Assembly: GCA_917880885.1 (NCBI GenBank)
Contig: OU862915.1
Span: 37,270,676 to 37,334,675 of the forward strand
Reading direction: 5' to 3'
Source of the DNA: Limnephilus marmoratus
Lineage: Eukaryota > Arthropoda > Insecta > Trichoptera > Limnephilidae
Length of the DNA stretch: 64,000 bases
The notes under the pieces are model-generated. The model saw only the letters and a list, made by a program, of their open reading frames with translations. It searched no databases and was not told where the DNA came from. Made by a program: the position numbers and the translations under genes. Numbering within the stretch: position 1 is the first letter of the stretch; each line of letters begins with the position of its first letter. Below, piece after piece: positions 33,901-43,075 of this stretch.

Positions 33901-35773
33901 GTTCCTTCCTACCCATCCCTATATACCTGTCATTTTGCTCATTACCCACCTCAGTCTTTAATCGACCTTCTCCGCATAAACATCTTTATTCCAATCCCGC
34001 ATACCGCAAGTAACCGCGACAAATATAGTCATATCAATCAGTGCATGAATAAACCCAGCCGAGACAGAAGGAAGTGCCAGTGCAGTAAGTCCTTTTTTCT
34101 CCTTCCCTTTGTGTACAATCTCACTACATGTGCAATGGTATTTCAAACACATTTCACACAGTTTACAAAACACATAAAAACACATCTCAAGGTCCTTCGA
34201 TGTACACAGCCGCATAATACGCACGTCAATAGTCAACTAGTATCGGTTATAACAACTAACTTTCTTCTGGACCATATAATAATATAAACTAACTTTTATT
34301 GTACAGACATTTATTTATTATGTAAACGCCCCGTAAAAGGGCGTAAATAAATAAATAAATAAATTATACATGTATATATAACACCTTGTTTGGTTGGTAC
34401 GATCCAAAGATATTGAAATGTAAATAGATGTGCTATCTGCTGTTTTTACTATGTGGGTCTGCGCTTCCGGGTGTTGCCGATATTGTTTACCAATTAACAA
34501 ATAAACTAAAAGAACAAATAATTAACGAATAAACCAAACGAACGTTAAACTAAATGAACGAATTCTTTCCTTATTCAAAATATATGGTTAACCAATATAA
34601 ATGCACATTTTCAAAAAATCAACGAAATGAACAAATTCTTTTTGTATGAAAACTACGCTAATTAGCGCGTAGTCCGGCGACAGTTGCGCGGATACCATAG
34701 CATATTATCTATTCTGTATTTGAATATCTTTGGTACGATCGAATCTGCGAATTGTGAGGATGTGAATCTTAATGTGATGGTGTGACAAGTATACGGGTGC
34801 TTTAATGTGATAATGGTGTTTTATTCGTTTTTAAATGACTAAATACTTATATATTCAGCATCAGCGTTTGTAAATCTGTATGAAGTTACTTTTTTAAAGC
34901 GTAATATTTTTCACCGGAGTTCCTTATTGTAATATTCTTGAAAGATTCTCAAAGCATTGCAAATCATTTTTATGTGATATACTTTTCTTGTGCTCTGCCG
35001 ACTATCAAACTAGTATCTGCCTATATGATAACACTATAATTGTTGTAAATAGTGGCATTAGGCCGCAGGTCATCTTCTAGAGCTCAAAACCATAAAGCAG
35101 AATATAGAAGTACTACTGTGGAGGACATAACGTTCTTGCTAGTTACTTAAATAAATAAAGGAATTCTTATTTGCAGAGCGCCAAGTTAGGATTCAAACTC
35201 TACAGCAGCCGTTGGTACAGAGCCAGTAAGCAAGAGAGGAAAATCGTCCTGCAAATGATGCATAGGAGTCAGAAACCCTTCACCCTCAGCGCTGGAATCT
35301 TCGGCCCGCTCACCATGGAGATGTACTCAAAGGTACGTCTATATTATTTGTTAACTGTTAACAAAACGAGCAAAACCATCCGATCGATCTCTGACAACTC
35401 GTTATCCACTGGGGTAGGCTGAAAAGTTACCTTGCGTTGACCTAAAACTAAAACAGGTCTCTATACTTCCGCTTCTCAAAATACACTGGATGAATTCAAC
35501 GACCTCAAACTTGCGCTTACGTAGAGGAGGAATGTCACTTCCATATTCCACCTGGCGCGCTTCTGATGGTCATTTTGTTCGCGCTGTACAAGCATGTGTG
35601 CATTACTTTTCAGCCTACCCTCGCACCTTGGACGGGAGATTTTTGGTGAATACCGCACAAGAACCACGGCATTAGCAATCGACTATAAGCCAATTTATTT
35701 TCTTATTTTACAGAGTATGCGGATGACATATTCCATGTGGACCGTGTTTAAAGGAAGAGCGGCTAAGAATTAA
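24641..35773 (+). CDS. Odorant receptor, complete, 7 exons, 444 aa
   Basis: Join 24641-24966, 28539-28812, 30361-30686, 33066-33177, 33262-33342, 35177-35332, 35714-35773 (1335 nt, 445 codons with stop); all junctions are GT-AG and every phase fits. Insect ORs are seven-helix ligand-gated cation channels with Orco, N-terminus inside, in olfactory neuron membranes. Helices are near residues 49-67, 86-105, 146-165, 202-226, 320-340, 354-367 and 424-438. Family hallmarks are LFLYCYFGDLVSEKS, SRWYRASKQERK, MMHRSQKPFTLSAGIFGPL and the C-terminal short helix after SMRMTYSMW. The loop between helices 4 and 5 has about 60 extra acidic, Gly-rich residues (about 230-295). It is not Orco: Orco's conserved blocks are absent. 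The ligand is unknown. Confidence 0.93.
25086..26130 (+). pseudogene. LINE C reverse transcriptase fragment in OR intron 1
   Basis: The first part reads VLTLDNSLSLESQISKAVSS then FFHLRQIKSIRRCLPSD and VVSRMDYCNSAYAG. After frameshifts come FKICLMIFKALQGMAPAYI and GPLIWNKLPSVL. It ends in a short A-run near 26124-26134. These are the thumb and C-terminal segments of a CR1/L2-like LINE, different in sequence from LINE B. Inactive, inserted in the sense direction of the host gene. Confidence 0.85.
26648..27050 (+). repeat. Diverged 141-base tandem repeat in OR intron 1
   Basis: Three units, each with GCCAG..TGC(C/T)GGT(C/T)GGCAGACC and then CGTGTACTCGATGACGTA (at 26751, 26893 and 27034). A related single unit lies at 26144-26260. 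Confidence 0.6.
27150..27383. mobile_element. MITE 'M1', truncated copy 2
   Basis: It contains CGCATGTCGTCACTGGTCAC and the right end AAGTCAAGTACGTTCCTTAA followed by CATCC. The left arm is missing. Confidence 0.65.
27658..28468 (+). mobile_element. Solo LTR, TSD GTGT, with nested palindrome
   Basis: It begins TGTAGCAGCC and ends GAGTTCTACA (TG...CA with a TGTAG/CTACA inverted end), flanked by GTGT on both sides. It contains a TATA box (AATATAAAGGCG near 27990) and an AATAAAG signal near 28428, giving a U3-R-U5 layout. No internal retroviral-type coding region is present, so this is a recombined solo LTR. Without the 216-base insertion and its duplication it is 587 bases. Ty3/gypsy or BEL are both possible. 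Confidence 0.8.
28036..28251. mobile_element. Palindromic element with hammerhead-like centre, TSD TTCCAGTG
   Basis: Exact 8-base duplications TTCCAGTG lie at 28028-28035 and 28252-28259. The arms TTTTTGGGGTATTATGCCGT...CCAACGTTTCG are repeated in inverse on the right. The centre contains CTGATGA-T (28170-28177), a possible 5-bp stem II (GGACA/TGTTC) and GAAACGTTGGC, the order of a type I hammerhead. Stem I is only about 3 bp and the cleavage triplet would be GUU, so activity is doubtful. It resembles Penelope-like element termini. Confidence 0.65.
28539..28812 (+). CDS. OR gene 1, exon 2
   Basis: The acceptor AATTATAG|G supplies the third base of Trp109. It continues YREDNRLVVRKLVVDFCKW, helix 3, and the extracellular loop to HFVLQ before the donor CAG|GTAAGT. 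It ends in phase 0. Confidence 0.92.
29667..30036. mobile_element. MITE 'M1', copy 3 (best preserved)
   Basis: The termini CAGGGTGTTAAGGGACGTAC and GTACGTCCCTTAACACCCTG are perfect; the inverted arms extend over 100 bases. It lies in OR intron 2. TA precedes the left end; the right flank is AA. Confidence 0.85.
30361..30686 (+). CDS. OR gene 1, exon 3 (helix 4 and enlarged loop)
   Basis: The acceptor TTTAATTTCAG|ATG gives phase 0. Helix 4 (IIVAQIALAFIWNNIFCSL) is followed by the acidic insertion DDSQGDRELEYTSQEERGD and a Gly-rich part, then the usual pre-helix-5 segment DLIAKHIAIYE. The donor GA|GTGAGT gives phase 2. Confidence 0.92.
30955..31290 (+). mobile_element. SINE-A, + strand copy in OR intron 3
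   Basis: A tRNA-like head (GGTCCAGGGGTAAGCCTC, box B CTGGTTCAAGTCCC) is followed by the SINE-A body (GCCCTGGTGTAAGACCATC, GCTTTAGCCGTGTTTGGTGA). It lacks a long A-tail. Confidence 0.8.
31910..31989. repeat. Short perfect palindrome, Penelope-like terminus type
   Basis: AATGCGTAAATCCTACCGGT...CAAACG is matched by CGTTTG...ACCGGTAGGATTTACGCATT, 33 bases per arm with a 14-base centre. The arm contains CCGAAACCGGTAGG, the 3' half of a hammerhead-like motif (GAAA, self-complementary ACCGGT, then the stem I strand); the CUGANGA half is missing. Confidence 0.65.
33066..33177 (+). CDS. OR gene 1, exon 4 (helix 5)
   Basis: The acceptor GCTTTCAG|A completes Glu309. It codes TVCQLGELYGAILGLQPIY and a hydrophobic run to DGSQQS. 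The donor TCG|GTAAAT is phase 0. Confidence 0.9.
33262..33342 (+). CDS. OR gene 1, exon 5 (helix 6)
   Basis: 27 codons, NLFLQISFDHVVELFLYCYF then GDLVSEK: the most conserved OR segment. The intron before it is only 84 bases. Confidence 0.93.
33440..33690 (+). repeat. Dispersed repeat 'R-C' with tRNA-like box B, copy 1
   Basis: It shares TACCTACGTGTAGACGTTTA, GTGCAATGATCAACT, GTGATCTCTCAGTG and AAGTTCGAATCTCAC with 36210-36440 and in part with 61355-61640. GTTCGAATCTC resembles a polymerase III box B, so a SINE is likely. Confidence 0.5.
34290..34370 (+). repeat. Possible LINE 3' end hairpin
   Basis: ACGCCCCGTAAAAGGGCGT followed by (AAAT)n is the kind of hairpin-plus-microsatellite found at CR1/L2 LINE 3' ends. 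No coding part is attached. Confidence 0.35.
35177..35332 (+). CDS. OR gene 1, exon 6
   Basis: 52 codons from SAKLGFKLYSSRWY to MEMYSK, the cytoplasmic loop 3 and start of helix 7. Acceptor ATTTGCAG|AGC, donor AAG|GTACGT. Confidence 0.93.
35714..35773 (+). CDS. OR gene 1, exon 7 (C-terminus)
   Basis: 19 codons and TAA. It codes SMRMTYSMWTVFK plus a basic tail GRAAKN, in place of the common SYSYFTLL-type ending. Confidence 0.9.
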   Translation, partial: SMRMTYSMWTVFKGRAAKN

Positions 35774-36065
35774 AAATGAGATTTATGCAAAATCGAGGAA
35801 AAAGTTTCAGAAGTAATTAATAATAAGAAACTGGTTTATCGTAAGGTATCCTAAATACGGGAGCTGCATAAAATATTTTTTTTATAAAATAACGCACACA
35901 GAAAACTATTTGTGCTCCCTTTATACTGCAGCGCTTCGACGAATGTAGCATTCAGTTTGCAATTAAAACCCACAACGCTAGAGAATGTTTAAAAAGATGT
36001 TATTTCAAAATGCTATGATACAAAGAAGGCATGTAAACCTTACTTTTAGCAAATTAAAATGAACC

Positions 36066-36071
36066 AATAAA
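36066..36071 (+). terminator. Candidate polyadenylation signal of OR gene 1
   Basis: First AATAAA noticed downstream of the stop codon, about 290 bases away. Confidence 0.4.
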
Positions 36072-36209
36072 CAGCAATACAAACACACGGTCAAGATTAT
36101 TTGACGAAATCGATATATTTCTCTGCTTACCCCACTGACGCAGCCATCTTTCTTCCTTTACCCAACCTGCTATCCAAGTACCTGTCCCTATCTGATAGTA
36201 TGTAGCTTT

Positions 36210-36440
36210 TGTGGCATTTGCCTACGTGTGGACATTTCCAAAAGTAAATCATGGAACAACAGTCTACAAACGAAGCTCTTGCAATGAATAACAAATTAAT
36301 CTCTATTAATCTCTCAGTGCAATTATTGTTATATGCAATATTAATATTGACTCAATTAAGAAATCTGGCCAGTGACCACATGGTACTCCCTCGGTCTGTA
36401 TAATTTCGAATCTCTAATGTGAGATGGGTACCACGCCGTT
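36210..36440 (+). repeat. Dispersed repeat 'R-C', copy 2
   Basis: It lies just downstream of OR gene 1 and aligns with the 33440 copy through TGCCTACGTGTGGACATTTC, ATCTCTCAGTG and TTTCGAATCTC. Confidence 0.5.
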
Positions 36441-36831
36441 TCACAGACGAAAACAAACAGCGTCGATTAGAGCTTCTGCAAAACCTGAAGTTTGAACCAA
36501 TTCCACACCCTTCTCACTCCCCTTGCTATTTTTATTTTTTTCCTCTACTCAAGACACTTCAAGGGTTATCTTTACACCTCGGACAATGAGGTGTAGGCAG
36601 CTTTCAAGTCCTGGATTCGAGAAATGTTAGAAGAATTTTTCAGTGTAAAAACTTGTTACACATTGGAAGAAATGCGTAAGCCTTAACGGTGACGTTTTGA
36701 TTTTTTTTTGACGGATATGATTTTGAAGCTTAAGTATCGTACTTTAATGTACTTTTTGCCCGATCTTGGTATTTGTTTTTGTTCATGTTTTACAAGCATG
36801 TGTGCATTACTTTTCAGCCTATCCTAGTATA

Positions 36832-36869
36832 TTTTCCTCCAAAGTCAAAAACTAGTACTTTGGAGGAAA
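36832..36869. repeat. 13-base perfect hairpin
   Basis: TTTCCTCCAAAGT and ACTTTGGAGGAAA around a 12-base loop. Just upstream, ACAAGCATGTGTGCATTACT repeats a segment of OR intron 6 (about 35587), so this is part of a dispersed repeat. Confidence 0.5.
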
Positions 36870-37575
36870 CAGACACATATTTTGTGTGTCTCATCTTTTA
36901 TCTTACCATTAATTAATGTGTAAGAAAGAGCTGCAGCATTATAGCTATAAGGAACGTACATATAATTTATTGCCTTTTTTGCCATCACAGTACCTTTAAA
37001 CGTGGATCGTCACGCTAATATAATAAGCGTCCATTTGCGGAGAATATACGCGACTACAACCCCTACATTCCACAAAGAATTTTTAGATTGCTGTCATTAT
37101 GATTTTTAGAATGCATTTCAAAGAACAGACAATGTTCTAAATTATTTCATATATAATAACTAAATTACAAAGGCATTATTTCCAACAGTACTATTCCGTC
37201 GACCTACCTAAACGTTTTTTTCCAAGGCGTGTGAATATAGCAGGCCGCAGAACAAACGCTGAAAAACAAAGGCCCTAAATTAGGACCAGACGGGAACAAA
37301 CATGCTGGCGCTGCAATTATAATGAAATGGTGTATTAAACCTCCATCCCCCTTTGATAACATTTTAGGCGAATAATCCCAAAATATAAAAATGGTATTTG
37401 AACTCGTCATAGGCCTCAAAGTAATATTGATGTTATATACAAATTTATTTACCTTAACCTTCATTAGTTCAATAATTCTATTTCTCAAACAGAATTTTCG
37501 ATAAATATTGATAAAATGATCGGGAAAATAAACAAAATTTGTCCATACATCGTTCTTCATTTTTAACGATGCTTA

Positions 37576-37873
37576 CAGGATGTAAAGGGACGCACTTGAC
37601 TTACTTTAACCAATTATTTGAAGTAAAAAATGCCTTTTTTTCTTTAAGCATGGAAAAATCTGTTGGAATTAGACAGGGAGGATCGATGCGAGGCGATGGG
37701 AAACATCCCACTAACCACTCGGCTGAGTGACCAGTGATGACATGCGGTAGTTTTTTTGTTTGAAAAAAAAAACATTAAAAAAATCATAGAACAAAATTTC
37801 ATAGACATCTTTTATTCCAATTATGTCACGAATCACCAGTTAAAGAAAATAAAGTACGCCCTTTAACACCCTG
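37576..37873. mobile_element. MITE 'M1', copy 4
   Basis: TA|CAGGATGTAAAGGGACGC ... CCCTTTAACACCCTG|TA, with the shared centre CTCGGCTGAGTGACCAGTGA. The TA target duplication is clear here. Confidence 0.8.
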
Positions 37874-38334
37874 TACGTAATAATAGGATTTTTAATTTTT
37901 ATTTATTGTTATCAAGTTTAATTTGTAGAACTCCATTTTTTACGCACCAGATTTAAATGTCCGGGTTAAATTTTCCCAAAAAAAAAAAAAAGGAAAAACT
38001 AAACCCTTTCACACACTTCCCCAAATGATCATCTAGTCAACCCACGCTATGCAATTGCACTATATAAGTATTATAAATACAAAACAATACAAGAACAACA
38101 TGTCAACCTACTAGAGACCAAATGGGAATATAATTCACCGACTCCAGATATTTTCATATCAGAGGGTTCGGCTCTGTGGCATTTCTAATTGAACCTATTA
38201 ATCCTACTGATCCCTCAATATAAATATTTAAAAAATCTTTTGTAATCCTACATGTATTTAAAATTACTGATTTTTGCAATTTTATACACAAATTCTTTGA
38301 CAAATCTAATATGCTTAAATTTTGAATCAGATTC

Positions 38335-40177
38335 CTAGCTAGGTATTATGCCAGTGGCCGAAATAACAAATGGTAATATTTTTATAGTCCGAGAATGCCA
38401 AATTCTTTTAATCTCATTTCCTAAATCTGTGTATTTTCTTATTTTTTCAGAAACAGTTTTTTGAATATTACAGGAATTTGGAATAGCTACACCAATGATA
38501 TAAGTTATTTTTTTAATTTTGTCATGTAAAACTATATCAGGTCTATTATGACTAATTGTTCTGTCTGTTAGTATAGTTTTATCATAATATATTTTATAAA
38601 ATTCATTTTCTATAAATGAATTTGGTTCATATTCATAATATGGTACTACATTACGGCAATCAATCAAGTTATGTTTAATTACCAAACTTTGGTGAATTAT
38701 TTTTAAAACCTGATTGTGCCTAAATGTATACTCGGACGGCGCTAATATAGAACATCCCGATATAATATGTTCTATAGTTTCCGGAAAAGCCAAACATTTT
38801 CTACATAAATCATCAATTTGATTTATATCTTTGATTATATGCTTCCTATAATTTTTTGTATTAATGACTCTATCTTGAATGGCAAGCATAAATCCTTCTA
38901 TTTCTGCGCTCAACTCTCCAATACTCAACCATTTGTTTGACGAAAGTTTGTCAACATACGTTTGGTTGAGATAATTGAAGTGTTTTGGGTGAATAATTTT
39001 ATTTGACCAGGAATCTAATAATTCCTGGTTAGTATTTATAAGAATGTTGGCATTCTCGTCATATAAATTTAAAGGTGTAATATTTCTATCTGCCTTGCAA
39101 ATTATTTTGTGCATTTCTGAGCTATTAGCTTTACTATGGAAAAAATTTCTAAGCATTTCTACCTGATTGTGTTTCAAAGATGTTATTTTGACTACACCTC
39201 TACCTCCTAAATTTCTAGGTAAATTAATTCGTTCTATAGCTGAATTTGGATGATGGCAATTAAACTTTGTTAACGCAGTTCTAATTAATCGTTCTAAACT
39301 ATCTAAATCTGTATTGGACCATTTAATTATGCCAAATGAGTACGTTAGTAGAGGTATTGCCCAAGTATTTATTGCTTTTACTAAACTTTTAGCAGATAGA
39401 TTGCTATTTAAAAAAATTTCTGATCCTAGTTTGAAATTTAATCCTAATATCATTTTTAATACTAGTGTGATCTAATCTATTCGATTGCGGGTATCCTAAA
39501 TATTTATAAACCTCATCCCCTTTCATACTTTTAATTTTGAAATTTCTAAATATACCCTCGTCTCCATCTACAATTTTGCCTTTCTCTATATGGATCGTTT
39601 TACATTTATCTAAACCAAAAGTCATTTTAATATCATCTGAAAAAATTTTAACTACCTTAATCATTTTCTTTAAATTCGATTCAGAATTTGAAAATAATTT
39701 TATATCATCCATATATAATAGATGTGAAACTATACTACTCTCTCTTGTATTACCCTTAATTTTTATTCCAAACTTGCTTTTAATTAACATTTTAGAAAGG
39801 GGATTCAATGCTAAGCAAAACCAAAGAGGACTCAATGAGTCTCCTTGAAAAATCCCTCTTTTTATTGAAATGCCCGGTACTACTATTCTCTTACCTTTTA
39901 AATTAACTAGCAAATCTGTATTCCAAAAGGACATAATATTTTTCAAAAAGCTAATTATAATTGGGTTAACTTTATATATTTTTAATATTTTGATTAGCCA
40001 CGAGTGCGGGACACTATCAAAAGCTTTTTGATAATCTATATAACAAGTATGTAAATTAAGTTTTTGATTTTGAATTTGTTTTAAAATTACAGAATCAATA
40101 ACTAATTGTTCTTTACATCCCATATGTTTTCTGCGACAACCTTTTTGTTGTTCAGATAAAATATTTTTTTCATCCAA
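38335..40177 (-). pseudogene. R2-like LINE reverse transcriptase and restriction-like endonuclease
   Basis: Two overlapping frames (40177-39404 and 39453-38335) encode one protein with a single frameshift. Blocks in order: ILSEQQKGCRRKHMGCKEQL, CYIDYQKAFDSVPHSWL (catalytic Asp), IFQGDSLSPLWFCLALNPLS, LLYMDDIKLFS (catalytic DD), and YKYLGYPQSNR. Near the C-terminus is a zinc knuckle C-x2-C-x8-H-x4-C (CRKCLAFPETIEHIISGC), then RPDIVLHDK and, 14 residues after the PD, IIGVAIP. This is the layout of R2/R4-type elements, where a PD-(D/E)xK-like nuclease cuts the target. The expected second acidic residue (IDVAIP in relatives, from family knowledge) is Gly, so cutting should be lost. The N-terminal DNA-binding part is missing. 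3' UTR end unclear. Confidence 0.85.
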
Positions 40178-40201
40178 TTTATTTTTATTTTTTCATTTTT
40201 A

Positions 40202-40501
40202 TTTTTTTTATTATATAATCTATAATATTATTATTAAATTAATAAAAACAATTTATTTTTAAACAAGTTCTGCTGTGTAATTATTGTTACGCGTGACAGC
40301 TGTTTCGCCTTCTGAAGGCATTATCAAACTGAAGGCACTTCAAACAGGCTTCTGAAGGCATTAACAAACAGTTTGATGCCTTCAGAAGGCGAAACAGCTG
40401 TCACGCGTAACAATAATTACACAGCAGAACTTGTTTAAAAATAAACTGTTTTTATTAATTTAATAATAATATTATTGATTATATAATAAAAAAAATAAAA
40501 A
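40202..40501. repeat. 300-base near-perfect palindrome, Penelope-like terminus type
   Basis: The arms run from TTATTATATAATC through AACAAGTTCTGCTGTGTAAT, GTTACGCGTGACAGCTGTTT, CGCCTTCTGAAGGCATTA and return in inverse. The right arm has GCCTTCAGAAGGC-GAAAC-AGCTGTC-ACGCG, matching stem II, the GAAA core, a self-complementary stem III and a GUC cleavage triplet of a type I hammerhead. The CUGANGA core is decayed on both arms. It abuts the truncated 5' end of the R2-like LINE. Confidence 0.7.
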
Positions 40502-40554
40502 GGATTTTTAATTAATTTAAAAAAGAAGTTTACTTATAAATCAGTTCCACTGAG

Positions 40555-40612
40555 CAATTATTATTATGCGTGACATCTGTTTCGCCTTCCGAGGGCATTA
40601 AAAAACTGTGGT
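40555..40612 (-). repeat. Second partial copy of the hammerhead-like terminus
   Basis: The - strand reads AATGCCCTCGGAAGGC-GAAAC-AGATGTC-ACGCATAATA, a diverged copy of the arm motif in 40202-40501. A further scrap (AACAGCTGTTTCGCGCC) lies at about 41717. Confidence 0.55.
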
Positions 40613-40619
40613 AAAGTAA

Positions 40620-42400
40620 CTTACAAACGATATATTTGGGCGATTCCATTCTCGCGGGTGCAACATTTAGATTGCATGTAAAGTTTCATAATAATAAAAA
40701 AAAAAACATTATTAATGAAATTATTCTTGGAAGAGCTACATTTTAACATGTTCACTTTTTATTCGTTAAATTTTTTTTATTGAAATATTTAAATAGTCAG
40801 AAAGGAAGTTCGAAGTGCTATCGCGGGTGGAACAAAATGGGACAAGCCTTTCCAGATCATAGGACAAAAACACAAGTCTCTTAATTGTGAAACATTTATT
40901 ATGTTCTGCCTTGATATTTCGTAAGGCGTTAAACTAATCAACTAAAAAAATATATATAGAAAACAAAAATAAATAATGAATTTTTCGCTTTTGAAGCAAT
41001 CAAGAGATGAGATAGTGAGGTTCGCGCCACGGAAAAACTATCGCCGACTGCAGATTGAATGAAATGTTTTGATTGAATGACTGGTATATTTTTCAGCCCT
41101 TCCCATTTATCATACAATATGACCATCTTTTCTTTAACTTCTTCTTTTCTTACTAATATAAAGAAGTATTTTCTTTATATTGTCACCTATATTTCTACGA
41201 AGCGGTCTCTTTCCGTTGTTCTTCTGTCATTTTAACCCATGTTTCTATAAAAAAGGGAAATATAATATAAACACCCTAATTAAATATAAACTGCCAATCA
41301 TACACAGCATATATTATCGTTCAAGACATAACAAAACAATAAAATATAAGATAAATGACACAATAAGGGTAGTTGTCAAACAGTTGCGCCCGTGATTCGC
41401 GTGACATCGCGGGTGCAGCCAATTTGAGTCAACGTTTATTTCAATTCAGCTAACATTATACTCTTAAAAACGATTGATTTAAGTTAACCTTTGAATTCTT
41501 CTTTCTTTTACAAAGTTTCAAAACGTTAGTACTTGATTTCTGTGAAAAACACAAACTTTTATATATATTTGTTTCGCGGGTGCAACAAGCTAGCTGAGTG
41601 ACTTCTTGTAGTCAATGATGCTTAAAAAATAACAAAAAGTACTTACATCTTTCGACACATAAATATAAATTAATATTGTCACTACACGTTTAGCAGTAAA
41701 ATATAACCTCAAACGTAACAGCTGTTTCGCGCCAGTGTTGCACGGTGTTATTTTGGAGTTTAACTACCAATTCTTCGATTGATAATAATGTTTCCAAGCG
41801 CGCCAAAAATTTCAATAAGATGTAAAATAATTTTTTTTTATTATTATTAAAATATTGACCTTCTTCTTTGCACTAATATAAAAAAGTAACAAATACTGCT
41901 ATTTAAGAATTAATGTCGAGAATCATCTACAGCGGAATGGCCCATTTATACCTATTACACACTTCGTTACAGAAAATTAAAATAAAAATGGAATTGTCGG
42001 AAATTATTATTTCTTATTATTATTATCAAAGTCGAGAAAAAATTATTGAATTTAAAAAAAAAATCGCAATAAAAAAAATGCGAATACGGATGTTGCGGAA
42101 TCGATTTACCTTAAAAATAACAAAAGAAAATTATGTGGATATCTTCTGATCTTTATGGGTATTGGCGCAATGATAAATTTGGTGGCTGATTGTTCAATAG
42201 ACTCACTAGGGTTGTGCTAGAGGTTGAATACTTCTGAAAACAGTTTTTCAATCCAGGTGGCAGGTAAATGTTCCGACTAAACACCCTTATTTGTCCAGCG
42301 AGATTAAAGGGTTAGGAACAATTTATCGCAATTACCCGACCGTCCGATCACATTACCACTGTTCCTTTGCAATATTCGACGAATTAAACATTTAACAGTG
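40620..42400. other. Gene-free stretch upstream of OR gene 2
   Basis: AT-rich with TTC/TAT tracts. A phrase of the type CGCGGGTGCAAC recurs at about 40664, 40821 (variant), 41409 and 41575, a loose short repeat. No supported gene. Confidence 0.4.
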
Positions 42401-42410
42401 AAACAGGCTT

Positions 42411-42421
42411 GGTATAAAAGG
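42411..42421 (+). promoter_or_regulatory. Candidate TATA box of OR gene 2
   Basis: GGTATAAAAGG, about 25 bases before an initiator-like TCAGATG and about 215 bases before the ATG at 42628. Confidence 0.4.
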
Positions 42422-42627
42422 ACTGAATGTAAATCAGATGCAGAGTTTCCATATCTTACCATAGAAGAACGTTCGACGAATTTTCAATAAATAAAGGTTT
42501 TTATCAGTAAAACTGGGTTTAGCTTAAAAACGAACCTAAACTGAAACAATTTCAATTAAATATTCACACATTATACCAAAATAATAACTACTGATCGAAA
42601 TACGCATCAGAACAACAATAAAAAACA

Positions 42628-43075
42628 ATGAAGAAGATTAAAGAACTCTTCAAAAAGAAACAATATCCGATGGAAAGAAATATCACAATGGGGGATCCAC
42701 GCCTATCGATGATATGGAGAATCCTCAACTTGCATGGAATCCTCTGCTTCGAGAATGGATGGAAACCGTCCAAGAGGATTGTTGTGTTCATCACCATCCT
42801 TATCTTTTCGTACTGCAAGGATATTGTCCTGTTTATCACCATAGTCATCAATGGATCCTTAAAAATTCCAGAAGACGTCGAGATCCTGACTTTTACGCAG
42901 TTGCAAATGATTACAACCTACAGGATGTATCTGATCATCAGGCATAGAGAGGGGTTCAAGAAGTTGGTCAATTATATAACGGTGGAGTTTCCTGGCTGGA
43001 CAGAGGTAGGAGATATGAAAAACTTTCTGGAGAAGAAGTCAAGAAGAGGCATGTGGATTTATTATATGCATTCAG
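42628..43075 (+). CDS. OR gene 2, exon 1
   Basis: 149 codons plus one base; the donor is TCAG|GTAAGC. The ATG at 42628 is followed by other Mets at residues 15 and 21; the first is chosen because it is preceded by an in-frame stop and lies at family-typical distance from helix 1. Confidence 0.85.

Noticed and set aside
24641..35773. Orco co-receptor, because of the long loop
   Set aside because: The conserved Orco blocks and C-terminus are missing; length and motifs are those of a divergent tuning receptor.
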